Shown here piece after piece: positions 33,841 through 42,959 of a stretch of 64,000 nucleotides of DNA (its first letter is position 1; every line of letters begins with the position of its first letter). This stretch comes from Seohaeicola saemankumensis (GTDB taxonomy: Bacteria; Pseudomonadota; Alphaproteobacteria; Rhodobacterales; Rhodobacteraceae). A program made the translations under genes and the position numbers. Under the pieces are notes generated by a model, which saw nothing but the letters and a program-made list of their open reading frames with translations, ran no database searches and was not told where the DNA came from. The stretch is from assembly GCF_042678485.1 (NCBI RefSeq), contig NZ_JBHTKR010000006.1, forward strand, positions 1-64,000, written 5' to 3'.

Positions 33841-33847
33841 TCAAGAC

Positions 33848-33875
33848 AAAAGGCACCCTTCGGGGTGCCTTTTTC
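33848..33875 (+). terminator. Rho-independent terminator of the helicase gene
   Basis: AAAGGCACCC and GGGTGCCTTT pair around TTCG, followed by more T residues. It lies 8 bases past the stop codon. Confidence 0.9.
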
Positions 33876-33921
33876 ATTGTTTTGCGCGGCTGGCACGGTG
33901 TGGCGGCAGGTCAGACGCAGG

Positions 33922-34635
33922 TCAGACCCTGTGCGCGATCTCTGCCCAGACCGGCAGATGGTCCGATGCGACCCGCGCCGGTTTGCCCAGATAAGCCCCC
34001 TGATCCAGCGCCTCAAGCTCGTCCGACAGGGCGAAGCGATCCAGCCGCGCCACGGGTCGGGCGGCCGGAAAGCTGGGCAGCCCCGGCAGAAAGCGCAGGC
34101 CCTGCGCCATCGTGTCCAGGGCCATGACCGATCCCCATTCGTTGAAATCCCCCGCCATCACGGTGGGCATGTGGCGCAATTCGCGCAGGCAGCGCATGAT
34201 CGCGGCCACCTGAAGGATCCGGTAGCGCCGGATCAGGCCCAGATGCAGGCCGATCACACGCAGCGGGCCGATCCCGGTGTCCAGATCGACGCGGATCGCG
34301 CCGCGCGGTTCAAGCCCCGGCAGGTCCAGATGCGCCGTGGCCAGCACCTGCACATGCGGCCGGATCAGCATGGCATTGCCGTGCCAGCCCAGCGATCCGC
34401 CGGGGCGATGCCCGCCGGTGCCCACGGGCACGATCCGCCAGCCGTCATCCTCGATCATGCCATGGGGCAGGGCGGCAGGGCGCGGCGGCAGGCGCTTGTC
34501 CGCCTCTTGCAGCACAACGACATCCGCGCCCAGCCCCTCGATCACCTTCAGGCTGCGATCGGGGCGGCGGCGCAGATCAAGGCCCACGCATTTCTGCAGG
34601 TTGTAACTTGCAATTTTGAGACGGGATGCGGACAT
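33922..34635 (-). CDS. Endonuclease/exonuclease/phosphatase-family protein
   Basis: A 237-residue EEP-fold enzyme with the usual magnesium-site motifs: IASYNLQKC near the start, VVLQEAD, GLHLGLI, AGDFNEWG and the terminal SDHLPVWAEI. Related proteins cut DNA or remove phosphates from lipids or inositides; no signal peptide is seen. The start at 34635 lies 38 bases from the divergent YjdF-like gene. It is convergent with the helicase. Confidence 0.85.
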   Translation of the reverse strand: MSASRLKIASYNLQKCVGLDLRRRPDRSLKVIEGLGADVVVLQEADKRLPPRPAALPHGMIEDDGWRIVPVGTGGHRPGGSLGWHGNAMLIRPHVQVLATAHLDLPGLEPRGAIRVDLDTGIGPLRVIGLHLGLIRRYRILQVAAIMRCLRELRHMPTVMAGDFNEWGSVMALDTMAQGLRFLPGLPSFPAARPVARLDRFALSDELEALDQGAYLGKPARVASDHLPVWAEIAHRV

Positions 34636-34673
34636 GCTAGGGATATAGCCGCCGCAAACGGGAGCGTCACCAG

Positions 34674-35315
34674 GTGTTTGCCGATCAGACATGGCTGGCC
34701 CGGATCATCTGGGTCCTGCTGGCGCTTTTTGCGCTGGATGCGGTGATGCAGGGTAACTGGCCGCTGGCCTTCGTGGCGCTGGCCACGCTGGGCCTGTCGC
34801 TGGTGCCGCTTTACGCCGCCCGCTGGGCCGATGTCGTGGTGCCGCCCTCTTTCATCGCGGCCATCGTGGTCTTTGTCGGCGGCACGCTGTTTCTGGGCGA
34901 GGTCTTTGACTTCTACAACCGCTTCTGGTGGTGGGACATGGTGATGCATGCCGGCAGCGCGATCGGCTTCGGCCTGATCGGATTCGTGCTGGTCTTCATG
35001 ATGTTCCAGGGGGATCGCTACGCAGCCCCGCCCCTTGCGGTTGCCTTTTTCGCCTTCTGCTTCGCCCTTGCCATCGGTGGGCTATGGGAGATCTTCGAGT
35101 TCGGGATGGACCAGATATTCGGCCTGAACATGCAGAAATCCGGCCTGATGGATACGATGGCCGATCTGATCATGGATTTCATCGGCGCGCTGATCGGCGC
35201 AGGCGCGGGCTATGCTTACCTCAAGGGGCGCGCCAAGGGCGGACTGATGGGCCTGATCGACGATTTCGTGCAGCGCAATCCGCGCCTTTTCAACCGCCAT
35301 CGCAAGAGGCGTTGA
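34674..35315 (+). CDS. YjdF/DUF2238-family membrane protein
   Basis: A 213-residue protein with five or six transmembrane helices. Conserved features are EVFDFYNRFWWWDMVMHAGSA and GGLWEIFEFGMDQ, which match DUF2238 (YjdF) proteins, whose function is not known. It starts at a GTG, divergent from the EEP gene. The C-terminal tail is basic (NRHRKRR) and probably cytoplasmic. Confidence 0.75.
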   Translation: MFADQTWLARIIWVLLALFALDAVMQGNWPLAFVALATLGLSLVPLYAARWADVVVPPSFIAAIVVFVGGTLFLGEVFDFYNRFWWWDMVMHAGSAIGFGLIGFVLVFMMFQGDRYAAPPLAVAFFAFCFALAIGGLWEIFEFGMDQIFGLNMQKSGLMDTMADLIMDFIGALIGAGAGYAYLKGRAKGGLMGLIDDFVQRNPRLFNRHRKRR

Positions 35316-35367
35316 TCCGTCCGGGACGCTCTTGACGATACCTGCGGTTTGGCGTCCACTCCGCGGC

Positions 35368-36258
35368 ATGGATCGCAAGGACAGGATAGACGCCATCGGG
35401 GCGCTGGCGTTGACGGGCTTTGCCACGGCCATGGCCTTCAACCAGGTGGTGATCAAGCTGGGCAACGGCGGATTTCAACCCGTTTTCATGGCGGGGCTGC
35501 GCTCGATCGGGGCGCTGGCCGTGCTGCTGATCTGGATGCGGCTGCGCGGGATACGTCTGGAATTCAGCCGTGACACGCTGGGGCCGGGCCTGGCGCTTGG
35601 CGCGCTGTTCGCGGCGGAATTCCTGTGCCTTTTCTGGGCGCTGGATCATACCACGGTCGCCCGCGCCTCGATCCTGCTTTATTCGATGCCCGTGATCCTG
35701 ACGGTATCGGCGCATTTCCTGCTGCCCGGCGAACGGCTGACGCGGCGGCGCATCCTGGGCCTAGTGCTGGCCATGGGAGGTGTCGCGCTGGTGCTGGCAC
35801 AGCGCAGCAGCGGGCAGGCCTCGCTGATGGGGGATCTGGCAGCGCTGGGGGCGGCCTTCGGCTGGACAGGGATTGCGCTGGTGGTGCGGATGACCGCGAT
35901 CCAGCGCGCCGTCCCCGAGATGCAGCTGTTCTGGCAACTGTCCGTCAGCGCCATCCTGCTGATGATCGCGGCCCCCTTGTTCGGCCCGCTGCTGCGCGAT
36001 CCGCAGATCATCCATCTGTTGGGGCTGGCCTATCAGATCGTGGCCGTGGCCAGTTTCGGCTTTCTGTTCTGGTTTTTCCTGATGAAGATGTACCCCGCGT
36101 CGGGCGTTGCCAGTTTCTCGTTCCTGACGCCGGTCCTGGCGGTGGGCTTTGGCTGGTTGATCCTGGGCGAAGAGATCGGACCCGCCGTGCTGGCTGGCCT
36201 TGTCCTGGTTGCCGTGGGGATCGTCCTGATCAACCGCAGGCCAAGGGTGCCGGCCTGA
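35368..36258 (+). CDS. EamA-family (DMT) transporter
   Basis: A 296-residue protein with about ten transmembrane helices in two EamA repeats. HTTVARASILLYSMPVILT and GVASFSFLTPVLAVGFGW with LGEEIGP are typical of the family. The start at 35368 (MDRKDRIDAIGALALTG) gives the usual short cytoplasmic N-terminus; an upstream TTG at 35332 is less likely. Its stop lies 6 bases from the convergent selO stop, leaving no room for a terminator. Confidence 0.82.
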   Translation: MDRKDRIDAIGALALTGFATAMAFNQVVIKLGNGGFQPVFMAGLRSIGALAVLLIWMRLRGIRLEFSRDTLGPGLALGALFAAEFLCLFWALDHTTVARASILLYSMPVILTVSAHFLLPGERLTRRRILGLVLAMGGVALVLAQRSSGQASLMGDLAALGAAFGWTGIALVVRMTAIQRAVPEMQLFWQLSVSAILLMIAAPLFGPLLRDPQIIHLLGLAYQIVAVASFGFLFWFFLMKMYPASGVASFSFLTPVLAVGFGWLILGEEIGPAVLAGLVLVAVGIVLINRRPRVPA

Positions 36259-36264
36259 GGCGCG

Positions 36265-37683
36265 TCACGTCCCGCAAAAGGTCTGCGCGACGATCTCATG
36301 CCCCAGCGGCGGATGGGTCAGATCCTCTTGCCCCGGCTGATCGGTGAAGGGATCGGACAGCACGGCAAGCAGCCGCTCGAACGGGGCCATGTCGCCGGCC
36401 ACGGCGGTCTGGATCATCTCTTCGACCCGGTGGTTGCGCGGGATATAGGCGGGATTGGCGGCCAGCATCCGCGCCTCGGCCCCGTCTTCATCCTGCAACC
36501 GTTCCCGCCAGCGGGCATCCCAGGCGTCATAGGCCGCACGATCCGTGAACTGATCGCGCGCGCGTCCCTGCGCCAGCGCCCGGAAGGTATTGGTGAAATC
36601 GGCCTGTCCGTCCTGCATCAGCGCCAGCAGATCGTCGATCAGCGCGGCATCGGCCGGATCGTCGCCGGTCAGCCCCAGCTTGGGGCGGAAGGCGGCAAGA
36701 CGGGCGGTCTCGATCAGGGCGGGCATGGCGTTGATGGCATCGGTGAACTGGCTGATGGCCGCATCGGTATCAGGCATCAGGGGCACCAGCGCGGTGGCAA
36801 GCTGCGCCATGTTCCACACGATCACCCGCGCCTGGTTGTCATAGGCATAGCGCCCATGCGCGTCGATCGAGCTGTAGACCGTCATCGGATGGTAGGTATC
36901 CATATAGGCCGCCGGGCCATAGTCGATGGTTTCCCCTGACAGGCTTGTATTGTCGGTGTTCATCACCCCGTGGATGAAGCCGATCGACAGCCATTTCGCG
37001 ACCAGCCGCGCCTGCGCGGCAATCACGCCTTCCAGCATCCGGGCGGGGCTGTCCGCCTGCGGGTCGTGTCGCGCGCGGGTATGGTCGTAAAGCGCCTGCA
37101 AGCCTTCCATGTCGCGGCGCGCGGCGAAATACTGGAAGGTGCCGACGCGGATATGGCTGGCGGCCACGCGGGTCAGCACCGCGCCGGGCAGGGCGGTTTC
37201 GCGGTAGACGCTTTCGCCCGTCAGAACGGCGGCCAGCGCGCGGGTCGTGGGCACGCCCAGGGCATGCATCGCCTCGGACAGCAGGTATTCGCGCAGGACC
37301 GGACCCAACCAGGCGCGCCCGTCGCCCATCCGGCTGTAAGGCGTCTGACCCGATCCCTTGAGCTGGATGTCCCGGCGGTGGCCTGCGCGGTCCACAACCT
37401 CGCCCAGCAGCAGCGCGCGCCCGTCGCCCAGCTGGGGCGAGAAGCCGCCGAACTGGTGCCCGGCATAGACCTGCGCCAGCGGCGCCGCCCCTTCGGGCAG
37501 CGCGTTGCCCCCGAAGACCGCAGCCATGTCCGCAGGATCACCAGGGGTGATGCCCAGATCCGCCGCAAGGGCCGCGTTGAAGGCCAAAAGGCGCGGCGCG
37601 CGCACGGGTTGGGCGACCTGCCGCGTGTAAAAGCGCGGTGGCAGGCTGGCATAGCTGTTGTCGAAGGGAATATGCAGGGTCAT
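36265..37683 (-). CDS. selO: Protein adenylyltransferase SelO
   Basis: A 472-residue pseudokinase-fold enzyme (YdiU/UPF0061) that transfers AMP to Ser, Thr or Tyr of target proteins and takes part in redox stress responses. The signatures YAGHQFGGFSPQLGDGRA, IQLKGSGQTPYSRMGDGRA and FIHGVMNTDN are present. The protein ends in CGT, putting a cysteine third from the end where animal SelO has selenocysteine. It is the first gene on this strand and is not coupled to neighbours. Confidence 0.93.
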   Translation of the reverse strand: MTLHIPFDNSYASLPPRFYTRQVAQPVRAPRLLAFNAALAADLGITPGDPADMAAVFGGNALPEGAAPLAQVYAGHQFGGFSPQLGDGRALLLGEVVDRAGHRRDIQLKGSGQTPYSRMGDGRAWLGPVLREYLLSEAMHALGVPTTRALAAVLTGESVYRETALPGAVLTRVAASHIRVGTFQYFAARRDMEGLQALYDHTRARHDPQADSPARMLEGVIAAQARLVAKWLSIGFIHGVMNTDNTSLSGETIDYGPAAYMDTYHPMTVYSSIDAHGRYAYDNQARVIVWNMAQLATALVPLMPDTDAAISQFTDAINAMPALIETARLAAFRPKLGLTGDDPADAALIDDLLALMQDGQADFTNTFRALAQGRARDQFTDRAAYDAWDARWRERLQDEDGAEARMLAANPAYIPRNHRVEEMIQTAVAGDMAPFERLLAVLSDPFTDQPGQEDLTHPPLGHEIVAQTFCGT

Positions 37684-37713
37684 GAGACACCATATAGGGC
37701 AGGGCGCACGGGG

Positions 37714-38160
37714 TTACAGCACCCGCGACATGAACATCGTATGATCGCGCGGGGCAAAGCGCGCGCGGGCATAGAATGCCTGCGTGCGCGCGTCATCGCG
37801 GGCCACTTCAAGGTGCAGCGCGCGCACGCCGCCTGATGCCAGCGCCTTTGCAATACCGTTCAGGGCTTCAAAGCCCATGCCGCGCCCGCGCACGGCGGGG
37901 CGCACGAAGATCTCGTCCACGATCCCGTCCAGCCCGCCATATTCCACCGACCAGCCGAAAGAGATCACGACATAGCCGACCGGCGCGCGGCGCGGCCCGA
38001 TCAGCCAGACGGCGCCATGGGGCGAACCTTCCAGCAGGGGGGTGATGGCGCGGGTGTGATGCGCGGCATCCGTGTCATATCCCATCTCGGCGTGAAACGC
38101 CGCGATCAGCGGCAGCACGCGGTCCCGGTCTTCGGTGTCGGCAAGGTGCAACAGGCTCAT
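37714..38160 (-). CDS. GNAT-family acetyltransferase
   Basis: A 148-residue N-acetyltransferase. The acetyl-CoA loop reads VRPAVRGRGMGFEALN, followed by LHLEVARDDARTQAFYARARF, the typical motif B region. The substrate is unknown. Its ATG overlaps the stop of the nucleoside hydrolase gene by 4 bases, so the two are co-translated; this suggests a role in the same salvage or detoxification process. Confidence 0.85.
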   Translation of the reverse strand: MSLLHLADTEDRDRVLPLIAAFHAEMGYDTDAAHHTRAITPLLEGSPHGAVWLIGPRRAPVGYVVISFGWSVEYGGLDGIVDEIFVRPAVRGRGMGFEALNGIAKALASGGVRALHLEVARDDARTQAFYARARFAPRDHTMFMSRVL

Positions 38161-39110
38161 AACCGGGCCAGCCTTTCTGTCAGCAGGTCAAAGAACCCGT
38201 CCGCATCCACATCGCCCATGAACAGGGCGTTGGGTGCGCGTTTCGTCACCCGCCACCAGTCTGCCACGGTCATGCCCATGGTCAGCTCCGATGCGGTTTC
38301 GATCTCGACATTGATATGCCGCCCGCTGAACAGATCGGGGCGGATCAGCCATGCGGTCACGCAAGGGTCATGCAGCGGCGCGCCGAGAGAGCCGTATTTT
38401 TCCTTGTCGAAACGCTCGAAGAACTCGGTCATCTGGGCCACGGCGACCCCCACGCGCGTGCCAAGCGCGCGAAAACGGTCGTTGCGTTCGGCGGTGACAA
38501 GCGCCTTGTGCGTCACGTCCAGCGGCATGACCACCAGCGGCGCGCCCGAGCGGAACACGATGCGGGCGGCCTGCGGGTCCACATAAATGTTGAACTCGGC
38601 CGCAGGCGTGATGTTGCCCACCTGGAAATAGGCGCCGCCCATCAGCACGATCTGACGGATGCGCGGGATGATGTCGGGGGCCTTCTCCATCGCCATGGCG
38701 ATATTCGTCAGCGGCCCCAGAGGGCACAGCGTGACGCTGCCCGACGGTTCGGCGCGCAGCGTCTGGACAATGAAATCGACCGCATGCTGATCCTGCAAGG
38801 GCATCTGCGGCTCGGGCAGAACCGGACCGTCCAGACCGCTTTTGCCATGCACATGTTCCGCCGTCACCAGATCGCGCCCCAGCGGGCGGTCGCAGCCTGC
38901 AAAGACGCGCATGTCTGGCCGTCCCGCCAGTTCGCAGATCATCCGCGCATTGCGCTGTGTCAGGGCCAGCGGCACGTTTCCCGCGACGGCGGTGATCCCC
39001 AGAACCTCGATCTCTTCCGGGCTGGCCAGCGCCAGCAGGATCGCCACGGCATCATCCTGTCCCGGATCCGTGTCGATGATGATTTTCTGCGGGTTTGTAT
39101 GCAGCGTCAT
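38157..39110 (-). CDS. Inosine/uridine-preferring nucleoside hydrolase
   Basis: A 317-residue N-ribohydrolase that splits nucleosides to ribose and free base. The N-terminal IIIDTDPGQDDAVAILLAL supplies the calcium-binding aspartates, and LMGGAYF with AEFNIYVDPQAA forms the ribose pocket. His in PLHDPCVTAWL completes the active site. AAGGATGG precedes the ATG at 39110. The 167 bases upstream to 39277 show no gene. Confidence 0.92.
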   Translation of the reverse strand: MTLHTNPQKIIIDTDPGQDDAVAILLALASPEEIEVLGITAVAGNVPLALTQRNARMICELAGRPDMRVFAGCDRPLGRDLVTAEHVHGKSGLDGPVLPEPQMPLQDQHAVDFIVQTLRAEPSGSVTLCPLGPLTNIAMAMEKAPDIIPRIRQIVLMGGAYFQVGNITPAAEFNIYVDPQAARIVFRSGAPLVVMPLDVTHKALVTAERNDRFRALGTRVGVAVAQMTEFFERFDKEKYGSLGAPLHDPCVTAWLIRPDLFSGRHINVEIETASELTMGMTVADWWRVTKRAPNALFMGDVDADGFFDLLTERLARL

Positions 39111-39277
39111 GGCCATCCTTGATGAGGGGCGCGTGCCTGCGCCTGCCCCGGTCAAACGGCCATAACGCACGGGGTCCGCCGGTGCAAACCGTTGCGCCCC
39201 AAGGATGCGGCAAAGCCCGGCCGCGCGCAATCCCTCGGGAGGCGCCGCGCCGGTCCGTCACCGTCTTTTTGCAGGTT

Positions 39278-39733
39278 TCAGCCGATCTTCTTCTGATCGG
39301 CATCCGGCAGGATCAGATGCATGGTCTGGATCAGTTCCTTGAGCTTCGTGGTCGAGATATTCTCGGTGCGCGGCAGATACAGGACATCGCAATATTGCCG
39401 CAGCTCGTCGAACTTGCCCTCCCAGTCGTCGCCCATGGCGAACAGATCGACATTGTAGGTGGCGATATCCTTGGGCTTCTGTTCCCAGCAGGTTTCCGGG
39501 ATGACCATGTCGACATACTGGCAGGCCTCCAGCACCTCGACCCGGTGGGCATAGGGGATCGCGGTGCGCTTGCCCTTGAGGGTGTTGAACTCGTCGGTAG
39601 AGCAGGCGACGATCAGCTTGTCGCCCAGATCGGCCAGCCGCTTGAGCAGGCGCACATGGCCCACATGGAACAGATCGAATGTGCCATAGGTCAGGATCGT
39701 GCGCCCGCCCGTCGTTGATGCCTCGTTACTCAT
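39278..39733 (-). CDS. TagD-like glycerol-3-phosphate cytidylyltransferase
   Basis: A 151-residue nucleotidyltransferase. TYGTFDLFHVGHVRLLKR holds the HxGH CTP-binding motif and RTENISTTKLK matches the RTxGISTT motif of TagD-type enzymes. It should make CDP-glycerol or a similar activated alcohol. Its start overlaps the end of the LicD gene, showing coupling. TagD itself serves teichoic acid synthesis in Gram-positives; in a Gram-negative bacterium it probably serves capsule or LPS decoration. Confidence 0.85.
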   Translation of the reverse strand: MSNEASTTGGRTILTYGTFDLFHVGHVRLLKRLADLGDKLIVACSTDEFNTLKGKRTAIPYAHRVEVLEACQYVDMVIPETCWEQKPKDIATYNVDLFAMGDDWEGKFDELRQYCDVLYLPRTENISTTKLKELIQTMHLILPDADQKKIG

Positions 39734-40685
39734 TCTCACCACCTTTTCGGTTACCGCCGAGCGCGTCCATGAATTTGCGAAACCGCCGGTTGGCGCGGTT
39801 CCAGCGAAAGGAATATCCCGGATCGGGTTCGCGCCAGCCCGCGCCGTAGTTCACCATCAGCAGATCTTCCGCCCGCGCCGGAATGGGTAGGCCAGTGACC
39901 GGGCAAGGCGCCAGCGGCATCAGCGCATCGCCGGGCAGGTCCCCGCAGGTATGCGGGTAGACGTGCAGCCGGCCATCACCGATCCAGGCCGGAAACAGGT
40001 CGATGTTGTAGACGCCTTCGGATTGCAGCTTGTAAACGCCCGGATTGGGCAATTGATCGCGCGCCAGAAGGCCCGCGTTCTTCAATTGGTGATGGATTTC
40101 CTGCCAGGCGCGCGCGGCGCTGTCATGGCTGTCTGCATCCAGCAGCACGGCCAGATCCACGTCGTCGTCATGCGCGATCAGGCTCTTGTCGCGCACCACC
40201 CCCAGAAGCGTGCCGGAATTCAGAAAGACCGGCCCGACGACCGTCTTGACCTTTTCCAGCACGGCGCCGACATCGGCCCATATCTTCGCGTGATCCTGCG
40301 TTTGAAAACTCTGCGGGAAATAGATCCCGGCAAGAGAGATGCCGCGTTCACTCGCGTCTTTCAGAATATCCGTGAATCTGTGGAATTCGGCCATCTGCCC
40401 GGCGGCCACCCGTTTTCTGTAAAGCCGATAGAGCGACTTTTGCGCGCGCCGCGGGCGCTTGCCCGTGCCGATGATCAGCAGAATGAAGGCTTCCAGGTAA
40501 TCGGTCGAAAAGGCATCGCCCAGAACGGCGACCATGCCTTCCAGCTCCGTGTGGTATCCGGCGGCGACAAAATCGTCCTGCGGAAGAACCAGCTGCGCCA
40601 GCGCGATCTCGCGGATTTCCGCGACACGGGTATCAAACGGCGTGTTTGGCTGCGCGTCTGTCTTGTTCATCACCTGTTCCAGCAC
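39726..40685 (-). CDS. LicD-family phosphotransferase
   Basis: A 319-residue protein of the LicD/fukutin family. VFLNSGTLLGVVRDKSLI followed by HDDDVDLAVL carries the metal-binding Asp cluster of the nucleotidyltransferase fold. LicD adds phosphocholine to cell-surface glycans from CDP-choline; here a CDP-alcohol made by the coupled TagD-like enzyme is a natural donor, though this is inference. A GTG start at 40685 is chosen because AAGGAG lies 6 bases upstream. Confidence 0.82.
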   Translation of the reverse strand: MLEQVMNKTDAQPNTPFDTRVAEIREIALAQLVLPQDDFVAAGYHTELEGMVAVLGDAFSTDYLEAFILLIIGTGKRPRRAQKSLYRLYRKRVAAGQMAEFHRFTDILKDASERGISLAGIYFPQSFQTQDHAKIWADVGAVLEKVKTVVGPVFLNSGTLLGVVRDKSLIAHDDDVDLAVLLDADSHDSAARAWQEIHHQLKNAGLLARDQLPNPGVYKLQSEGVYNIDLFPAWIGDGRLHVYPHTCGDLPGDALMPLAPCPVTGLPIPARAEDLLMVNYGAGWREPDPGYSFRWNRANRRFRKFMDALGGNRKGGENE

Positions 40686-41138
40686 CTTTACTCCTTACAC
40701 CGCTACCCCGGGCACGGACGCCCGGTTTGACACCGCTTGGTGAAGACATCCTGGCAGCACCTTGATGCACCCGCAGACCGCCCGTCAGCCAACCCACAAG
40801 CCAAAGCCCAGGCTCGCGCAAGCTGCGATGCCATGTGATGTGCCGCCATGTTCTGTCTTGTGAACCATACTGCCCGATATCTTCTTTTTTTCATGACTAT
40901 GCGGCAAAACCCTTTTGAGTGGCAACAAAAAACCCCCCGGACGGGGCGGCCCGGACCGGATTGACGGGGGCCTCGGGCACAGGTGTTGCAAAGGGGCCGC
41001 GCAAACGGCACTCCGGCGATGCCGCGGACTTGCCGGTGGACATATCTTGATTGACCACGGGTAATAAACGCATAGTGCTGCGCGAGGCGGCATGGCGTTC
41101 AAAGTGTAATAGGTGCTGCGGGTAAAGGAATAAGAACC
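40686..41138. other. Intergenic region of the surface-glycan cluster
   Basis: No protein-coding gene is credible in these 453 bases. It separates the divergent LicD and methyltransferase genes. It contains an intrinsic terminator on the minus strand near 40930 with no gene upstream of it. It also holds possible plus-strand promoter boxes (TTGATT or TTGACC near 41048-41060) before the methyltransferase. Confidence 0.5.
40927..40947 (-). terminator. Orphan minus-strand terminator
   Basis: Read on the minus strand, GCCCCGTCCGGGGGG forms a short GC hairpin followed directly by TTTTTTG. No minus-strand gene ends here, so it may stop an unannotated small RNA starting somewhere in 40960-41130. Confidence 0.45.
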
Positions 41139-41813
41139 ATGGATAGTCGTCGATTGATCAACAACCTCAAGCGGGTCCTGTCGCCTTACAGGCTCAGCGT
41201 CTACAAGCTGCTGAAAGAGCGTTCGGTCGCTGAATCCGCCACTTACGCAGAGCAGCATCTTGGCACTTCGATGATCTTTGCAAAGGATGTGGAGCTGTGG
41301 AACTACGCCGCATCCACCGCGAAGGTGGAGGGCGGCTCGATCCTTGAGTTCGGTGTCTTCAAGGGGCGGTCGATCAATCATTTCGCCGAAGTCTTCAAGG
41401 ATCAGACCCTGCACGGCTTTGACAGTTTCGAAGGCCTGGCCGAAGACTGGACCGGGTATCATCTGCCCAAGGGGACCTTCAACCTGGATGGCAAGCTGCC
41501 GCAGGTGAAAGAGAACGTGACCCTGCACAAGGGCTGGTTCGACAAGACCTTGCCCGCCTTCCTCAAGGGAAAGCCCGCCAATATCCGCCTTTGCCACATC
41601 GATTGCGACACCTATGAAAGCAGCCTTTACGTCTTGCAGAACGTGGCGCCATTGCTGGTCACGGGCAGCGTCGTGGTGTTTGACGAATACTATGGCTATC
41701 CCAACTGGCGTTTCGGCGAATATCGCGCATGGCAGGAAGTCTGCGCCGACAAAGGGCTGAAATACAAATATATCGCCTTTTCGGAAATGCAGGTCGCCGT
41801 CGAGATCCTGTGA
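41139..41813 (+). CDS. TylF-type SAM-dependent methyltransferase
   Basis: A 224-residue class I methyltransferase. SILEFGVFKGRSINHFAEV is motif I, LHGFDSFEGLAEDW is motif II and LCHIDCDTYESSLYVL with FDEYYGYPNW is the metal-binding region of TylF/MycF sugar O-methyltransferases. It probably methylates a sugar of a surface glycan, given the neighbouring LicD and TagD-like genes. It reads divergently from those two, so it need not be co-regulated. Confidence 0.83.
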   Translation: MDSRRLINNLKRVLSPYRLSVYKLLKERSVAESATYAEQHLGTSMIFAKDVELWNYAASTAKVEGGSILEFGVFKGRSINHFAEVFKDQTLHGFDSFEGLAEDWTGYHLPKGTFNLDGKLPQVKENVTLHKGWFDKTLPAFLKGKPANIRLCHIDCDTYESSLYVLQNVAPLLVTGSVVVFDEYYGYPNWRFGEYRAWQEVCADKGLKYKYIAFSEMQVAVEIL

Positions 41814-41852
41814 TCCTTTCCGCGTACCGCCTGCGCGTCTTTTGGGGCGGGA

Positions 41853-41884
41853 AAGGGAAAAGGGGCGGCCTGCGGACCGCCCCT
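41853..41884 (-). terminator. Terminator of the iron-binding protein gene
   Basis: AGGGGCGG and CCGCCCCT form an 8-bp stem. On the minus strand it is followed by TTTTCCCTTTCC, so it mainly serves the gene at 41912-42925, but it lies between convergent genes. Confidence 0.6.
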
Positions 41885-41911
41885 CTGAAAAGCGTCAAGC
41901 CTGTCTTCTGA

Positions 41912-42925
41912 TCAGCCGTCGAAATCAACCGTTTCGGTCAGGCGCAGCGCCGCGCCGCGCAGCTTGGCCAGATCCATCAGGTTCACGTCATCGGCGGTGA
42001 AATCCCCCCAGCTTTTCACAAGGTCATCGGGTTCGATGCCCGGTGCGATCGGGTATTCGGCATTCGCCTCGGCATAGATCTGCTGCGCCGCGGGCGAGGT
42101 CAGGAATTCCATCATCTTCAGCGCATTCTCGCGGTTCGGCGCCGCCTTGGTCATGGCCACGCCCGAGATGTTCACATGGGTGCCGCCATTCTCGAAGGTC
42201 GGGAAGACGATGTTCACGGAATTGGCCCATTCCTGCTGTTCCGGATCGGCCAGCATCTGCGCCATGTAATAGGTATTGCCCAGGCTGATGTCGCATTCCC
42301 CGGCCCAGATCGCGCGAACCTGCGCGCGGTCATTGCCTTCGGGCTTGCGCGCCAGATTGGCCTTGAGCCCCTCAAGCCATGTCTTCGCGGCCTCTTCGCC
42401 GTGGTGGTGGATCACCGCCGAAGTCAGGCCCAGCGTGTAGGAATTCGTGCCCGAGCGGGTGCAGATGCGCCCCTTCCACTTGGGATCGGTCAGATCCTCA
42501 TAGGTGGTCACTTCACCTTCGGCCACACGGTCCTTCGAGGCATAGATGATCCGCGCGCGGGTGGTCAGACCCCACCAATGCCCCTCGGGGTCGTGATAGA
42601 TGTCAGGCACATTGGCCCGCAGCGTATCGCTTTCGACGGGTTGGGTCAGGCCCGCTTCGACCACTTCGGCCAGGCGCGAGATGTCGACCGTCAGCACCAG
42701 ATCGGCAGGCGAGCGGTCGCCCTCGGCGGTCAGACGCTCGACCATGCCCTTGTCCAGAAAGGCCACGTTCACGGCAATGCCGGTTTCGGCGGTGAAGGCA
42801 TCGGTCAGCGGCTTGATCAGCTCTGGCTGGCGGTAGGAATAGACATTCACCTCCTGGGCAAAGACGGGCAGGGCCAGCGAGATGGCGGTCGCGCTCAGCA
42901 GGGCGGTGGTCAGGTGTCGGGTCAT
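41912..42925 (-). CDS. Periplasmic ferric-iron-binding protein (FbpA/AfuA-like)
   Basis: A 337-residue substrate-binding protein of an iron(III) ABC transporter. A signal peptide covers residues 1-23 (LLSATAISLALPVFA), and the mature part opens with EVNVYSYRQPELIKPL. SPADLVLTVDISRL and GNTYYMAQM, with paired tyrosines, match the iron-binding site of FbpA. No permease or ATPase gene is adjacent, so it must work with components encoded elsewhere. A palindrome inside its promoter suggests iron repression. Confidence 0.88.
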   Translation of the reverse strand: MTRHLTTALLSATAISLALPVFAQEVNVYSYRQPELIKPLTDAFTAETGIAVNVAFLDKGMVERLTAEGDRSPADLVLTVDISRLAEVVEAGLTQPVESDTLRANVPDIYHDPEGHWWGLTTRARIIYASKDRVAEGEVTTYEDLTDPKWKGRICTRSGTNSYTLGLTSAVIHHHGEEAAKTWLEGLKANLARKPEGNDRAQVRAIWAGECDISLGNTYYMAQMLADPEQQEWANSVNIVFPTFENGGTHVNISGVAMTKAAPNRENALKMMEFLTSPAAQQIYAEANAEYPIAPGIEPDDLVKSWGDFTADDVNLMDLAKLRGAALRLTETVDFDG

Positions 42926-42959
42926 CGCATCCTCGTTCGGGCATGGTTTCGATGCCGTC

